64,000 nt of DNA, taken from the NCBI RefSeq assembly GCF_902497555.1, contig NZ_CABVGP010000004.1, positions 124,001 to 188,000 on the forward strand. Reading direction: 5' to 3'. The stretch comes from Amycolatopsis camponoti (lineage in GTDB: Bacteria; Actinomycetota; Actinomycetes; Mycobacteriales; Pseudonocardiaceae). The position numbers and the translations under genes were made by a program. The notes beneath the pieces are model-generated. The model worked only from the letters and a program-made list of their open reading frames with translations. It made no database searches and was not told where the DNA came from. Shown here piece by piece: positions 38,601 through 46,969 of the stretch (within the stretch, counting starts at the first letter, position 1; each line of letters begins with the position of its first letter).

Positions 38601-38668
38601 CCCGAGGCCAGGAGGGCCGCGACGCCGCCCGCGCCCACGAGGGCCTTCCGCCGGTTCAACTCGCCCAT
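35612..38668 (-). CDS. Large secreted discoidin-domain protein, possible polysaccharide lyase
   Basis: 1018 residues. The N-terminus has NRRKALVGAGGVAALLASGLL, a twin-arginine-like signal, with cleavage near AAA. Residues about 40-440 are helical with the look of an alpha/alpha toroid lyase domain and contain NTATNLYDTFLVENHGSFGPHYQ, where Asn, His and Tyr could be catalytic. A beta-sheet domain follows; then a discoidin-like module (about 645-780, GYSLWAFEVRDGD to RKYRIETSPDGATW) and further beta domains with a second degenerate discoidin-like end. I cannot place it in a specific PL family. An uncharacterised glycan lyase or hydrolase is the best guess, given the neighbours. LacI-type operator lies 16-35 bases upstream of the start. 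Confidence 0.7.
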   Translation of the reverse strand: MGELNRRKALVGAGGVAALLASGLLPGVAAATGAASGQAPGGPPDPVAATYLRVLLRHTRWAEQQFDATAGIYPAKDFTFAVVLGNALLLTRPGYDETTAGVSQATLKAHTLATIEHFAASNLLTGGTEWGRKLFFDTTFQSYFLLAARLLWTDLDDATKRNVERITTEQAAYTTALGTADDPTSGSWTPNGLKGGFVGDTKLEEMGVYAQSLAPALAWAPGDPRAKDWREAFGAWSRNETGLPAADLANPRLVDGHPISANTATNLYDTFLVENHGSFGPHYQEELWRTSGRNAMHFLAAGAPLPEVLTAQPNGELLWRTMLLMTSDAGEPLMPMVADREHLYGRDVIPLAFRAQVLGDRHAARAEADLAARLEPYQAYAPADRITKFSGEPKYEPEARAELAISYLLHEWRARQGPIEPVSTSEFDAHAAGVADFGAAPGLLAHRSPAAWAATVTKTGFVKFAWQPHHDDWLFVLGGANPMLLPATNIAVKERHATTYEKVRDGFDGTVGVLRFDAGYAALATLPTGAAVYASTGVAESEGVLNVYNLAMPGVPGLDGDRTYTAAEGKVTLKATAAPTGARTDDLTFTPVTARHVRMLGVQPDPTYGYSLWAFEVRDGDGPDLARAGTASASSASSGKEAKYATDGDAATRWAVSTSDRPRADSWLAVDLGTPQTLDRVRLSWEAAAGRKYRIETSPDGATWTTVATYPVPALRSTKGRLDIDGRAGVLVESANPLTVTADRVTLSDGPAAPLLAELYPHTEDLAKLAARPKATTTASAVRASVTDGFLVLVNLSGTAATGTATLPQDGGTYRLYRGEQTVTRTGTEVSYALAAAEGRIEPPRFTVRGPAGLKAVVRDASRVDLTAPPGFLPVVVTVTPDGGRPRPVLLPPRRTVPVVFGDVRPYPLADLALGRTTFPAEPLPPGMSSPGAAVDDDPATAWRPGPDGRLVVDLGAVTAVSAVELAWTPGRRPKASVETSVDGVTYRTASSGPARYVAVRTGWRSGDASLTRLSVRT

Positions 38669-38683
38669 GGTCCGGTCTCCGCT

Positions 38684-38703
38684 CGCTGACAACCTTGTCA
38701 GCG
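38684..38703. promoter_or_regulatory. LacI-type operator in front of the lyase-like gene
   Basis: CGCTGACAACCTTGTCAGCG is two perfect 9-base arms around CC, ending 16 bases before the start codon. Its size and symmetry are those of LacI-family sites, and the lacI gene is the next gene downstream. Confidence 0.65.
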
Positions 38704-38809
38704 CGGATTCTGTGACGGCCCGTCGCCGCGGGGCAAGCCCGTCGCCGGATCCCGTCCGGTTTCGGACAACGCCTGGGTAATTCGTATAACGACCTATACC
38801 GCAGCTCGC

Positions 38810-38865
38810 CCGGGGTCGTGAGTGAGAAACCGGGTTAGAACACTGTTTCTCACTCACGACCCCGG
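38810..38865. repeat. Long perfect inverted repeat between divergent genes
   Basis: Arms of 21 bases (38810-38830 and 38845-38865) pair without a mismatch around a 14-base spacer. The central part of the arm reads GTCGTGAGTGAGAAAC. It sits between two start codons, so it is not a normal terminator. A nearby AT-rich GTATA/TATAC pair (38784-38799) may mark a promoter or another operator. Confidence 0.85.
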
Positions 38866-38901
38866 CACGGCCCCCAAAGCCCGCCGTGTTGAGATGACAA
38901 C

Positions 38902-39654
38902 GTGATCACCGGCCCCGGCGTCTTCCTCCTGCTCGTCCTGGCCGGCGTCGGCGCCGGCCTGACCGGGTCGATCGCCGGGCTGGCCTCGCTGGTCTCCTAC
39001 CCCGCCCTCCTCGCCGCGGGGCTGCCACCCGTCACCGCCAACATCACCAACACCGTCGCCATGCTCGGCACCACCGCCGGGGGCGCCGCCGGGGCGCGTC
39101 CCGAACTGGCCGGTCAACGGCAGAAGCTCGTCCCGCTCTGCGTCATCACCACCGTCGGTGGCGCGTGCGGCGGGCTGGTGCTCCTCCTGACCCCGTCCGA
39201 CGCCTTCACCGCGATAGTCCCGTGGCTGATCGGCGCCGCCTCGATCGTCCTGATGGCCGGGCCGCGGCTGCGCCGGCTGGCCGAAGGCGCCGAGCACCAC
39301 GGCCTGCGCCCGGCAACCGGCGTCGCCGCGTTCTTCATCGGCATCTACGGCGGCTACTTCGGCGCCGCCGCGGGCGTCTTGATGCTGGCCCTGCTCGTCT
39401 CCGTCTGGACGCAGCCGCTGGCCCGGACGAACGCCGCGAAGAACCTGGTCACCGGCTCGGCGAACCTGCTCGCCGCGATCGTCTTCGCCGTCACCGGCAA
39501 GGTGGTCTGGACGGCCGCCCTCGCCGTCTGCCTCGGTTCCCTCGGCGGCGCGTGGCTGGGCTCGACGCTCGTGCGCCACCTGCCCGCCACGCCGTTGCGC
39601 ATCGGGATCGGCATCGCCGGCCTGGGACTCGCGGCGGTGCTGGCGTTCTCCTGA
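38902..39654 (+). CDS. TSUP (TauE/SafE-type) membrane transporter
   Basis: 250 residues with about eight hydrophobic segments and the internal duplication of the TSUP family. First half: GVGAGLTGSIAGLASLVSYPALLAAGLPPVTANITNT. Second half: GIYGGYFGAAAGVLMLALL and NAAKNLVTGSANLLAAIVF. Known members export sulfite, sulfoacetate or related organic anions. No sulfur gene is adjacent, so the substrate is open. The GTG start gives the expected short N-terminus. A long inverted repeat lies upstream. Confidence 0.85.
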   Translation: MITGPGVFLLLVLAGVGAGLTGSIAGLASLVSYPALLAAGLPPVTANITNTVAMLGTTAGGAAGARPELAGQRQKLVPLCVITTVGGACGGLVLLLTPSDAFTAIVPWLIGAASIVLMAGPRLRRLAEGAEHHGLRPATGVAAFFIGIYGGYFGAAAGVLMLALLVSVWTQPLARTNAAKNLVTGSANLLAAIVFAVTGKVVWTAALAVCLGSLGGAWLGSTLVRHLPATPLRIGIGIAGLGLAAVLAFS

Positions 39655-39697
39655 AAACAGGGCATGATCGGCGGGGTATCGGCGAGCAGGAGACCAG

Positions 39698-41962
39698 ATG
39701 AGCATTGTCGGGACCCGGGTGGTCCGCCAGGAGGATCAGAACCTGATCACCGCGGGCGGCACCTACGTGGACGATCTGCGGGAGGAAGCGCTTTCCGGCG
39801 CCGCGCACGCGGTGTTCGTGCGCAGTCCGGTGGCGCACGCGCGGATCGAAAGCATCGATGTCAGCGAGGCGAAGGCGGCGCCGGGGGTGCTCGGGGTGTT
39901 CACCGCCGCCGACCTCGGCCTCGACCCGCACGCCGCGGGGCCGGTGAAGGAACCGTGGCTGGCCGACGGGGTGGTGCGCTACGTCGGCGAGCCTGTCGCG
40001 CTCGTCCTCACCGAGGAGCGCTACCAGCTGGCCGACGCGGCCGAGCTGGTCGACATCGACTACGACCCCCTCGGCGCCGTCGCGAGCATCGACGCGGGCC
40101 TGGCGGACGAGACGCTGCTGTACCCCGAGACGGGGAGCAACGTCGTGCAGGTCAACGGCGCGAAGGAGTTCGACGACGGGATCTTCGCGGACTGCGAGGT
40201 CGTCGTCTCGCAGACGATCGTCAACCAGCGTGTCGCACCCGCGCCGCTGGAAGTCCGGGGCGCGTCGTGCGCGTGGGGCGAGGACGGCAGGCTGACGGTC
40301 TGGCTTTCCACGCAGAACGCCCAGATCGCCCGCACGCAGGTGGCCATGAGCCTCGGCGTCGGCGAGGAGAACGTGCGGGTCATCGCGCCGGACGTCGGCG
40401 GCGGCTTCGGCGCGAAGATCGGCGCGGACCCCGAAGCGACCGTTCTCGGCTGGGCCGCGAAGGAGATCGGCCGGCCGGTCCGCTGGATCGAGTCGCGCAG
40501 CGAGAACCTCACCTCGATGACGCACGGCCGCGCGCAGCAGAACACCGTGACCATCGGCGGGAAGCGCGACGGCACCGTCCTCGCGTACCGCCTCGACGTC
40601 ATCCAGGACGCCGGCGCGTACCCGCGGACGCTGTTCCTGCCCACGCTGACCGAGCTCATGGCCGTCGGCGTGTACCGGTTCCCGAAGGTGGAGACGCGCA
40701 GCCGGGCCGTCGTCACGAACACGACGCCGATCGCGGCCTACCGCGGCGCGGGCCGCCCGGAGGCGACGGCCGCGCTCGAACGGGCGATGGACCGCTTCGC
40801 CGCCGAGATCGAGGTCGACCCGGCCGAGGTCCGGCGGGTCAACTTCATCCGGCCGGAAGAGTTCCCCTACACGACGCCGACGGGCGCGTCCTACGACACG
40901 GGCGAGTACGCGGCGGCGCTGGACAAGGCCCTCGAAGCCGGCGGGTACGCCGAGCTCCGCGCCGAGCAGAAGCGGCGCCGGGAAGCCGGCGACCCGATCG
41001 AGCTCGGCCTCGGCATCGCCGCCTACGTCGAGATCACCGGCGGCGACGCCGGCGGGGAGAGCGGCCGCGTCGACCTCTTCCCGGACGGCTCGGTGGTCGC
41101 CTGGACGGGCAGCTCACCGCACGGGCAGGGCATCGGGACGTCGCTGGCGATGCTGCTGGCCGACCAGCTCGGCGTGCCGCTGGACAAGATCACCGTCCGC
41201 CACGGCGACACCGACGAGGTGCCCAAGGCGGTCGGCACGTTCGGCTCCCGGTCGCTGCAGCTGGGCGGCTCGGCGATCCGGCAGGCCGCCGACGAGGTGA
41301 TCGCGCAGGCCCGCGCACTGGCCGCCGACCTGCTCGAAGCCGCACCGGAGGACCTCGAGCTGGACGCCGAACGCGGCGTCTGGCAGGTCCGCGGCGCGCC
41401 GTCGAGCACCGTGCTCAGCTGGGCGCAGGTCGCCGAGACGGCGTCCGGCGGCAAGCTCACCGCCGACGTCTGGTTCGGCGGCGGCAAGCCGACGTTCCCG
41501 TTCGGCGCGCACCTGGCCGTGGTCGAGGTCGACACCGAGACCGGCAAGGTCGAGCTGCGCCGGATCATCGCCGTCGACGACGCCGGCCCGATCGTCAACC
41601 CGCTGACCTTCCGCGGTCAGCGGCACGGCGGGCTGGGCCAGGGTGCGGCGCAGGCGCTGATGGAAGTCGTCACCTACGACGATGACGGCAACCCGACGAC
41701 CGCGACGCTGGCGGACTACTCGTTCGTCACCGCCGCCGAGCTGCCGGACTTCGAGCTGGTCGACATGGCCACCCCGACCGACCGGAACCTGCTGGGCGTC
41801 AAGGGGATCGGCGAAGCGGCGACGATCGGCTCGACGCCCGCGGTGCACAACGCCGTGGTGGACGCGCTGGCCGAGCGCGGCGTCAAGCACCTGGACATGC
41901 CCACGACCCCGATCCGGGTCTGGGCCGCACTCGAAGAAGCTCGGAAGGGAAACGCGCGGTGA
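39698..41962 (+). CDS. Molybdenum hydroxylase large subunit, form II CoxL type
   Basis: 754 residues from the ATG at 39698. It belongs to the xanthine dehydrogenase/CO dehydrogenase family: molybdopterin-cytosine-dinucleotide segments [21 protein letters not shown] and [11 protein letters not shown], and the catalytic Glu in [14 protein letters not shown]. The active-site loop is AYRGAGR (347-353), the form II signature; true CO dehydrogenases (form I) have AYxCSFR. The substrate is therefore probably an aldehyde, purine-like ring or other heterocycle rather than CO. It is the first gene of an LSM operon; each stop overlaps the next start. No maturation (CoxD/F, MoCo) gene is nearby. Confidence 0.9.
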   Translation: MSIVGTRVVRQEDQNLITAGGTYVDDLREEALSGAAHAVFVRSPVAHARIESIDVSEAKAAPGVLGVFTAADLGLDPHAAGPVKEPWLADGVVRYVGEPVALVLTEERYQLADAAELVDIDYDPLGAVASIDAGLADETLLYPETGSNVVQVNGAKEFDDGIFADCEVVVSQTIVNQRVAPAPLEVRGASCAWGEDGRLTVWLSTQNAQIARTQVAMSLGVGEENVRVIAPDVGGGFGAKIGADPEATVLGWAAKEIGRPVRWIESRSENLTSMTHGRAQQNTVTIGGKRDGTVLAYRLDVIQDAGAYPRTLFLPTLTELMAVGVYRFPKVETRSRAVVTNTTPIAAYRGAGRPEATAALERAMDRFAAEIEVDPAEVRRVNFIRPEEFPYTTPTGASYDTGEYAAALDKALEAGGYAELRAEQKRRREAGDPIELGLGIAAYVEITGGDAGGESGRVDLFPDGSVVAWTGSSPHGQGIGTSLAMLLADQLGVPLDKITVRHGDTDEVPKAVGTFGSRSLQLGGSAIRQAADEVIAQARALAADLLEAAPEDLELDAERGVWQVRGAPSSTVLSWAQVAETASGGKLTADVWFGGGKPTFPFGAHLAVVEVDTETGKVELRRIIAVDDAGPIVNPLTFRGQRHGGLGQGAAQALMEVVTYDDDGNPTTATLADYSFVTAAELPDFELVDMATPTDRNLLGVKGIGEAATIGSTPAVHNAVVDALAERGVKHLDMPTTPIRVWAALEEARKGNAR

Positions 41963-42429
41963 AGGTTTCGATCGAGGTCAACGGGCAGCCGGTGGCCGAG
42001 GAGGTGCCGGACCGGACGTTGCTGGTGCACTTCCTGCGCGACACCGCCGGGCTGACCGGCACGAACATCGGGTGCGACACGACGTCCTGCGGCGCCTGCA
42101 CGGTGCTGCTCGACGGCGAGTCGGTCAAGTCCTGCACGGTGCTGGCCGCGCAGGCCGACGGCCACGCCGTCACGACCGTCGAGGGACTGTCCGAACCGGA
42201 CGGTTCGCTGCACCCCGTGCAGCGGGCGTTCCGCGAGCAGCACGGCCTGCAGTGCGGGTTCTGCACGCCGGGGATGATCATGGCGTCGGTGTCGCTGCTG
42301 GCCGACAACCCGAAGCCGACCCGCGACGAGGTGCGGGCCGGGCTCGAGGGGAACCTCTGCCGCTGCACCGGATACCACAACATCGTGAGCGCCGTGATCG
42401 ACGCGTCGGGACAGGAGGTGGACCGGTGA
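41959..42429 (+). CDS. Molybdenum hydroxylase [2Fe-2S] small subunit
   Basis: 156 residues. The plant-ferredoxin-type cluster ligands are in [16 protein letters not shown] plus SCTVLA, and the second cluster in CGFCTPGM and CRCTGYHNI. This subunit carries electrons between the molybdenum centre of the large subunit and the FAD subunit. The GTG start overlaps the large-subunit stop, and its own stop overlaps the FAD-subunit start, so the three are made in balance. Confidence 0.93.
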   Translation: MKVSIEVNGQPVAEEVPDRTLLVHFLRDTAGLTGTNIGCDTTSCGACTVLLDGESVKSCTVLAAQADGHAVTTVEGLSEPDGSLHPVQRAFREQHGLQCGFCTPGMIMASVSLLADNPKPTRDEVRAGLEGNLCRCTGYHNIVSAVIDASGQEVDR

Positions 42430-43229
42430 TCCCCGCCGAGTTCCGCTACGAGCGCGTGTCCACAGTGGACGAAGCGGTGGCCCGGCTCGCGGCGCTGGGC
42501 GACGAGGCGAAGGTCCTCGCCGGCGGCCATTCCCTGCTGCCGCTGATGAAGCTCCGGCTGGCGGCACCGGAGTACCTGATCGACATCGGACCGGTCGACG
42601 AGCTGCGTTTCGTCCGCCTCGACGGCGACGACGTCGTGATCGGCGCGTTGTCCCGGTACGGCGACCTCGCGCGCGACCCGGTGCTGCGGGAACACGCGCC
42701 GCTGCTGGCGCACGTGTCCGGCGAGGTCGGCGACCGGCAGGTCCGCCACCGCGGCACGATCGGCGGCTCGCTGGTCCACGCGGACTCCGCGGCGGACCTG
42801 CCCGCGGCGGTGCTGGCGTCGGACGCGGTGCTGGTCGCGCGCGGCTCGGCGGGGGAGCGGCGGATCCCGGCGGCGGAGTTCTTCCTCGGCCCGTTCACGA
42901 CGCCGCTGGAGCCGGACGAGCTGCTGACGGAGATCCGCCTGCCGGCGCAGACCGGCCAGGACTGGGGCTTCGAGAAGTTCACCCGCCGCGCGATCGACTG
43001 GGCGATGGTGGGCGTGGCCGTGGCGGGCGGCCGCGTCGGGCTGGTGAACATGGGCGGAGTCCCGCTGCGGGCCACGGCGACCGAAGCGGCGCTGGCGTCC
43101 GGATCGTCCGTCGCCGAGGCCGCGGCTCTGGCGGCGGAAGGCACGTCGCCACCGGACGAACCCCACGCGACGGCCGAGTACCGCCGTCACCTGGCCCGGG
43201 TCCTGACCCGGCGGGCCTTGACGCACTGA
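42426..43229 (+). CDS. Molybdenum hydroxylase FAD subunit (CoxM type)
   Basis: 267 residues from the GTG at 42426; the longer frame upstream is a shadow of the other subunits. FAD-binding loops are [14 protein letters not shown] and [14 protein letters not shown], both diagnostic of the CoxM/XdhB family. A C-terminal CO_deh_flav_C-like domain follows. It passes electrons from the iron-sulfur subunit to the acceptor. Last gene of the operon; a 30-base palindrome terminator comes 19 bases later. Confidence 0.9.
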   Translation: MIPAEFRYERVSTVDEAVARLAALGDEAKVLAGGHSLLPLMKLRLAAPEYLIDIGPVDELRFVRLDGDDVVIGALSRYGDLARDPVLREHAPLLAHVSGEVGDRQVRHRGTIGGSLVHADSAADLPAAVLASDAVLVARGSAGERRIPAAEFFLGPFTTPLEPDELLTEIRLPAQTGQDWGFEKFTRRAIDWAMVGVAVAGGRVGLVNMGGVPLRATATEAALASGSSVAEAAALAAEGTSPPDEPHATAEYRRHLARVLTRRALTH

Positions 43230-43248
43230 TGGCGTTGCGGTCCTGACT

Positions 43249-43278
43249 TCCGGGGGAGGGTGGCCACCCTCCCCCGGA
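43249..43278. terminator. Perfect palindrome terminator after the LSM operon
   Basis: A 30-base perfect palindrome, with arms centred on GGGTGG/CCACCC at 43263/43264, gives a very stable hairpin with a minimal loop. It ends the molybdenum-hydroxylase transcript and insulates the STAND gene. Confidence 0.75.
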
Positions 43279-43355
43279 TAGTCCGGCGCGCCCTCGCTCG
43301 TCGGCTACCGTTGACGTCGGCAAGTCGTGCGAGGTCGGCGAATCGGGAGCGTCCG

Positions 43356-46211
43356 GTGAAGCGCAGTTCCGTGAGTCTGCAGGACCTGATCCGCCGTCGG
43401 CAGGCGGGTGGGTTCGTCGGCCGTCAGGAGGAACTGGGGCAGTTCCAGGACAACCTCCGCCTCGAGGTCGACGACGTCCGGCGCCGGTTCCTCTACAGCA
43501 TCCACGGCGACGCCGGCATCGGAAAGACGTTCCTGGTGCGGCAGTTCGCGAGGCTGGCCCGGGAGCACGGCTGCTTGACCGCCTACATCGACGAATCCGT
43601 TTACGACATCCCCGCCGCCCTCGAGGCGATTTCGGTGGCGCTCGCCCAGCAGGACGCGCCGTGCAAGGAGCTGGTGAAGCGGGCGGAGACCTACCGGAAA
43701 CACCAGTACGAGCTCGATGCGGATCCGGCGGCGCCGGAAGGCCTTTCGTCGGCCTTGACGCGTTCGGCGGTGCGCATCGGTCTCCGGGCCGCCGAGGACA
43801 TCCCGCTGGTCGGGCCGTTCGCCAAGGAGCTGAACACGGACGCGGTCGCCGGGCAGGCCGACCGGCTCCGGTCCTACCTCACCAGCAAGTTGCGCAACCA
43901 CCTCGACGTGCGCCTCATGCTGTCGCCCGTCGAGGTGCTCACGCCGTTGTTCGTCGCCGACCTCGGCGAGATCGCGGCGGAGCGGCCGATCGTCCTCTTC
44001 TTCGATACCTACGAACGGACGGGCGTCTTCCTCGACGCCTGGCTGCGCACGCTGTTGTCCGGCCGCTACGGCGACCTGCCGGCGAACCTGGTCCTGGTCG
44101 TGGCCGGCCAGCACCCCCTGGACGTGAACACCTGGGGCGACTACCTGAGCATCCGGTCGAACATCGCCATGCAGCTCTTCACCGAGGCAGAAGCGGTCGA
44201 GCTCCTGGCCGCGCGAGGTGTGACGGACAAGGGCGTCATCGACGTCGTACTCGGCCTCACCGGGCGGTTGCCCGTGCTGGTCGCGATGCTCGCCGAAGCG
44301 CGGCCCGGCAACGTGGAGGACGTCAGTGACCCGAGCGACAACGCTGTCGAGCGGTTCCTGAAATGGGAGAGTGATCCCCGGCGGCGGACAGCGGCCGTGC
44401 TCGGTGCGCTGCCGCGCCGGCTGGACAAGGAGACCTACGCGGCGGTGACCGGTTCGGCCGCGGTCGAGGAAGACTTCGCTTGGCTGCTGGGCCTGCCGTT
44501 CGTCGCCGAACGCTCCGGCGGCTACCGATACCACGACGTGGTCCGCAACGCCATGCTTCGGGTCCAGCGGCGGCGTTCCTCGGCTGACTGGCGCACGCAT
44601 CACGAGACGCTGGCCGCGCACTACCGCGTGGTTGCCGAGTCCTTGGAGTCCGCGGACGACGGGCAGGACGAACGGGTGCAGGCGCTGTTCCTCGAGGAGA
44701 CCTACCACCGGCTTTGCGCCCAGCCGTCCGCCGCCCTTCCCGCCGCCCTCATGAGCCTCGTCGACGCCGTCGACGGCAATCCCGAACTCGTGCCACCGTG
44801 GACGGCGATGATCCGGCAGGCCGGCGAAGACAGCGGAACGCCTGCGCTCTCACGCCGTGGTGAAGAGCTGACGGGCCTGTATGCCGATGAGGCAGGCGAC
44901 CGGCTGGGCTTCTACACGAACCTCGCGGAGGACACGTCGCTCGATGACGAGCACCGTGCGCTCGCGTACGAGAAGCGCGGCAGCCTCCACTTCGGCCGCC
45001 AGGAACACGAGAAGGCGCTGGAAGCCTTGGCCCGGGCGATCGACCTCGATGGAAGCCGGCTGTGGGCGAGAGCTTTCCGGGGTGACACCTACCGGGTGAT
45101 GGGCAGGTTCGACGAGGCGGTGGCCGACTTCGACCACGTCATCGACCAGGACCCGGAAAACGACTGGGCACTGGCTTGCCGCGGCGCCGCTTACCAGGAG
45201 GCGGGCCGGTTCGACGAGGCTATCGCGGACCTCGACTCCGCACTGCGCATCGATCCCGAGGACACTTGGGACATCGCCATGCGGGGTGAGACGTATCGCC
45301 TGATGGGGAAGCTGGACGAAGCGCGTGCCGACTTCGACCGTGCACTCGAGGCCAGCCCCGATTACCGCTGGGTTTTGGGCAGCCGCGGTGTCCTGCACCG
45401 CGACGCGGGCCGGGTCGCCGAGGCGCTCGCCGACTTCGACCGCGCCCTCCAGCTCGAGCCGGAGTACCTCTGGGCCATCGCACATCGGGGCGAGACCCAC
45501 AGGGTGATGGGACACCGGGACGAGGCATTGGCCGATTTCGGGCGAGCTCTCGCGATCAGGCCGGAGTATGAATTCGTGCTGGCCTGCCGCGCCCAGGTGC
45601 ACTTGTCCTTCGAGCGCCACGAAGCCGCTCTCGCGGATCTGGACCGGGCGATCGAGCTGAGTCCCGACTACGGCTGGGCGCTGACCGAACGCGGGAGCCT
45701 GCAGACGTTCCTGGGCCGCCACGAGGCGGCGCTGGCCGACTACGGCCGGGTCCGCGAGCTCCACCCGGACGGCACTTCGGTGCTCGACAAGCGTGCGGCA
45801 ACTTACCGGGAGATGGGGCGATACGACGATGCTCTCGCCGATCTCCAGGACGTGCTCCGGCGTGAGCCGAAGGACGCCTGGGTCCGTTACCAGGTCGGGT
45901 TGGTGCGGTGGCGGCAAGGCGACCGGAATGCCGCGACCGCCGATTTCGCCGCGGCCGTCGAGCTCGAACGGGAACTCGTCGACGCGGCTCCGCGCGACGC
46001 GTGGCGTGCGTTCAACGTGGCCGTATACCTGGCCGCGGCCGGCAGCCATGACGAAGCCACGGCGCAGCTCCGGACAGCACTCGAGGGCGAGCACGACGCG
46101 GATGACGTCCAGTCGGCGATCGACGACCTGGAAGAGCTGAGCAGGACGACCGGACGCGACGTCGGAGAGGGCGTGTCGATGCTGCGGGCCGAGCAGCGCC
46201 GGCGCCGGTGA
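43356..46211 (+). CDS. STAND-like P-loop NTPase with C-terminal TPR array
   Basis: 951 residues from the GTG at 43356, which puts QAGGFVGRQEELGQFQDNL near the start; a start 96 bases upstream adds an Arg-rich, unlikely leader. P-loop GDAGIGKT (51-58), Walker B IVLFFDTYE (212-220), then a helical/winged-helix region to about residue 500. From about 545 to 920 there are at least ten TPR units of the A-D-F/L-D-R-A-L/I type (for example RFDEAVADFDHVIDQDPEND). STAND proteins are switches in regulation, cell death or phage defence, where the repeats sense the trigger. No effector domain is fused, and the 30-residue N-terminus is too short for one. Gene stands alone between terminator and flavin-reductase gene. 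Confidence 0.8.
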   Translation: MKRSSVSLQDLIRRRQAGGFVGRQEELGQFQDNLRLEVDDVRRRFLYSIHGDAGIGKTFLVRQFARLAREHGCLTAYIDESVYDIPAALEAISVALAQQDAPCKELVKRAETYRKHQYELDADPAAPEGLSSALTRSAVRIGLRAAEDIPLVGPFAKELNTDAVAGQADRLRSYLTSKLRNHLDVRLMLSPVEVLTPLFVADLGEIAAERPIVLFFDTYERTGVFLDAWLRTLLSGRYGDLPANLVLVVAGQHPLDVNTWGDYLSIRSNIAMQLFTEAEAVELLAARGVTDKGVIDVVLGLTGRLPVLVAMLAEARPGNVEDVSDPSDNAVERFLKWESDPRRRTAAVLGALPRRLDKETYAAVTGSAAVEEDFAWLLGLPFVAERSGGYRYHDVVRNAMLRVQRRRSSADWRTHHETLAAHYRVVAESLESADDGQDERVQALFLEETYHRLCAQPSAALPAALMSLVDAVDGNPELVPPWTAMIRQAGEDSGTPALSRRGEELTGLYADEAGDRLGFYTNLAEDTSLDDEHRALAYEKRGSLHFGRQEHEKALEALARAIDLDGSRLWARAFRGDTYRVMGRFDEAVADFDHVIDQDPENDWALACRGAAYQEAGRFDEAIADLDSALRIDPEDTWDIAMRGETYRLMGKLDEARADFDRALEASPDYRWVLGSRGVLHRDAGRVAEALADFDRALQLEPEYLWAIAHRGETHRVMGHRDEALADFGRALAIRPEYEFVLACRAQVHLSFERHEAALADLDRAIELSPDYGWALTERGSLQTFLGRHEAALADYGRVRELHPDGTSVLDKRAATYREMGRYDDALADLQDVLRREPKDAWVRYQVGLVRWRQGDRNAATADFAAAVELERELVDAAPRDAWRAFNVAVYLAAAGSHDEATAQLRTALEGEHDADDVQSAIDDLEELSRTTGRDVGEGVSMLRAEQRRRR

Positions 46212-46267
46212 TCGCGACGGCCGATTCCCGCGAGTCTTCTCCTCGCGGCCGCGGCAGGATCGTCGGT

Positions 46268-46969
46268 GTGAAGACGGAAACCCTTGCGCACACGGCCATC
46301 GAGCCCGGCATCCTGTACTTCGGCACCCCGGTCGTCCTGATCTCCAGCGAGAACGAGGACGGATCGGCGAACCTCGCCCCGATGTCGTCGGCGTTCTGGC
46401 TCGGCTGGCGTGCGATGCTCGGGCTCGGCGCCCGCTCCAAGACGGCCCAGAACCTGCTGCGCACGCGCGAATGCGTGCTGAACCTGCCTTCGGACGCGCT
46501 CGCCGCGGCGGTCGACCGGCTGGCGATGACGACGGGTTCGGATCCGGTGCCGGCGGGGAAGGTGGCGCGTGGGTACTTCCACGTAGCGGACAAGTTTTCG
46601 CGGGCGGGCTTGACTTCCGTTCCGTCGGAGACCGTTGTCCCGCCCCGGGTCGCGGAGTGCCCGGTCGCGATGGAGGCCGTCGTCGAGGCGGTGCACCCCG
46701 TCGCCGACGACGATTCTTCGCAGCGTGGGGGAATCGTCGCCGTCGAAGTCCGGATCCAGCGGGTGTTCGTGCACGAGGACATCCGGGTGCCGGGGAGCCC
46801 GGACCACATCGACCCGGATGCCTGGCGGCCGTTGATCATGAGCTTCCAGAAGCTCTACGGGCTGGGGCCGCAGGTTCATCCGTCCACTCTGGCCCGGATT
46901 CCCGAGCGGCTCTACCGCGGGCCGGACATCGACCGGGCCCGGGCGGTCACGTCGCGTCGAGCCGGGTGA
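46268..46969 (+). CDS. Flavin reductase-like (FMN-binding split barrel) protein
   Basis: 233 residues from the GTG at 46268. A GTG at 46208 overlapping the previous stop is possible but adds a Ser/Arg leader foreign to the family. The split-barrel start YFGTPVVLISSENEDGSANLAPMSSAFWLGWRAMLGLGARSKTAQNLLRTRECVLNLPS is typical: it binds FMN through the SS/S-W and K-T-x-x-N-L elements. Members are NAD(P)H:flavin oxidoreductases or FMN-storing proteins of unknown role. It could supply reduced flavin to the reductase-less StyA-like enzyme, but the distance (over 30 kb) makes this speculative. Its 3' end overlaps the convergent serine hydrolase by 23 bases. Confidence 0.8.
   Translation: MKTETLAHTAIEPGILYFGTPVVLISSENEDGSANLAPMSSAFWLGWRAMLGLGARSKTAQNLLRTRECVLNLPSDALAAAVDRLAMTTGSDPVPAGKVARGYFHVADKFSRAGLTSVPSETVVPPRVAECPVAMEAVVEAVHPVADDDSSQRGGIVAVEVRIQRVFVHEDIRVPGSPDHIDPDAWRPLIMSFQKLYGLGPQVHPSTLARIPERLYRGPDIDRARAVTSRRAG

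Noticed and set aside
39698..43229. Aerobic carbon monoxide dehydrogenase
   Set aside because: Active-site loop is AYRGAGR (form II) and not AYxCSFR.
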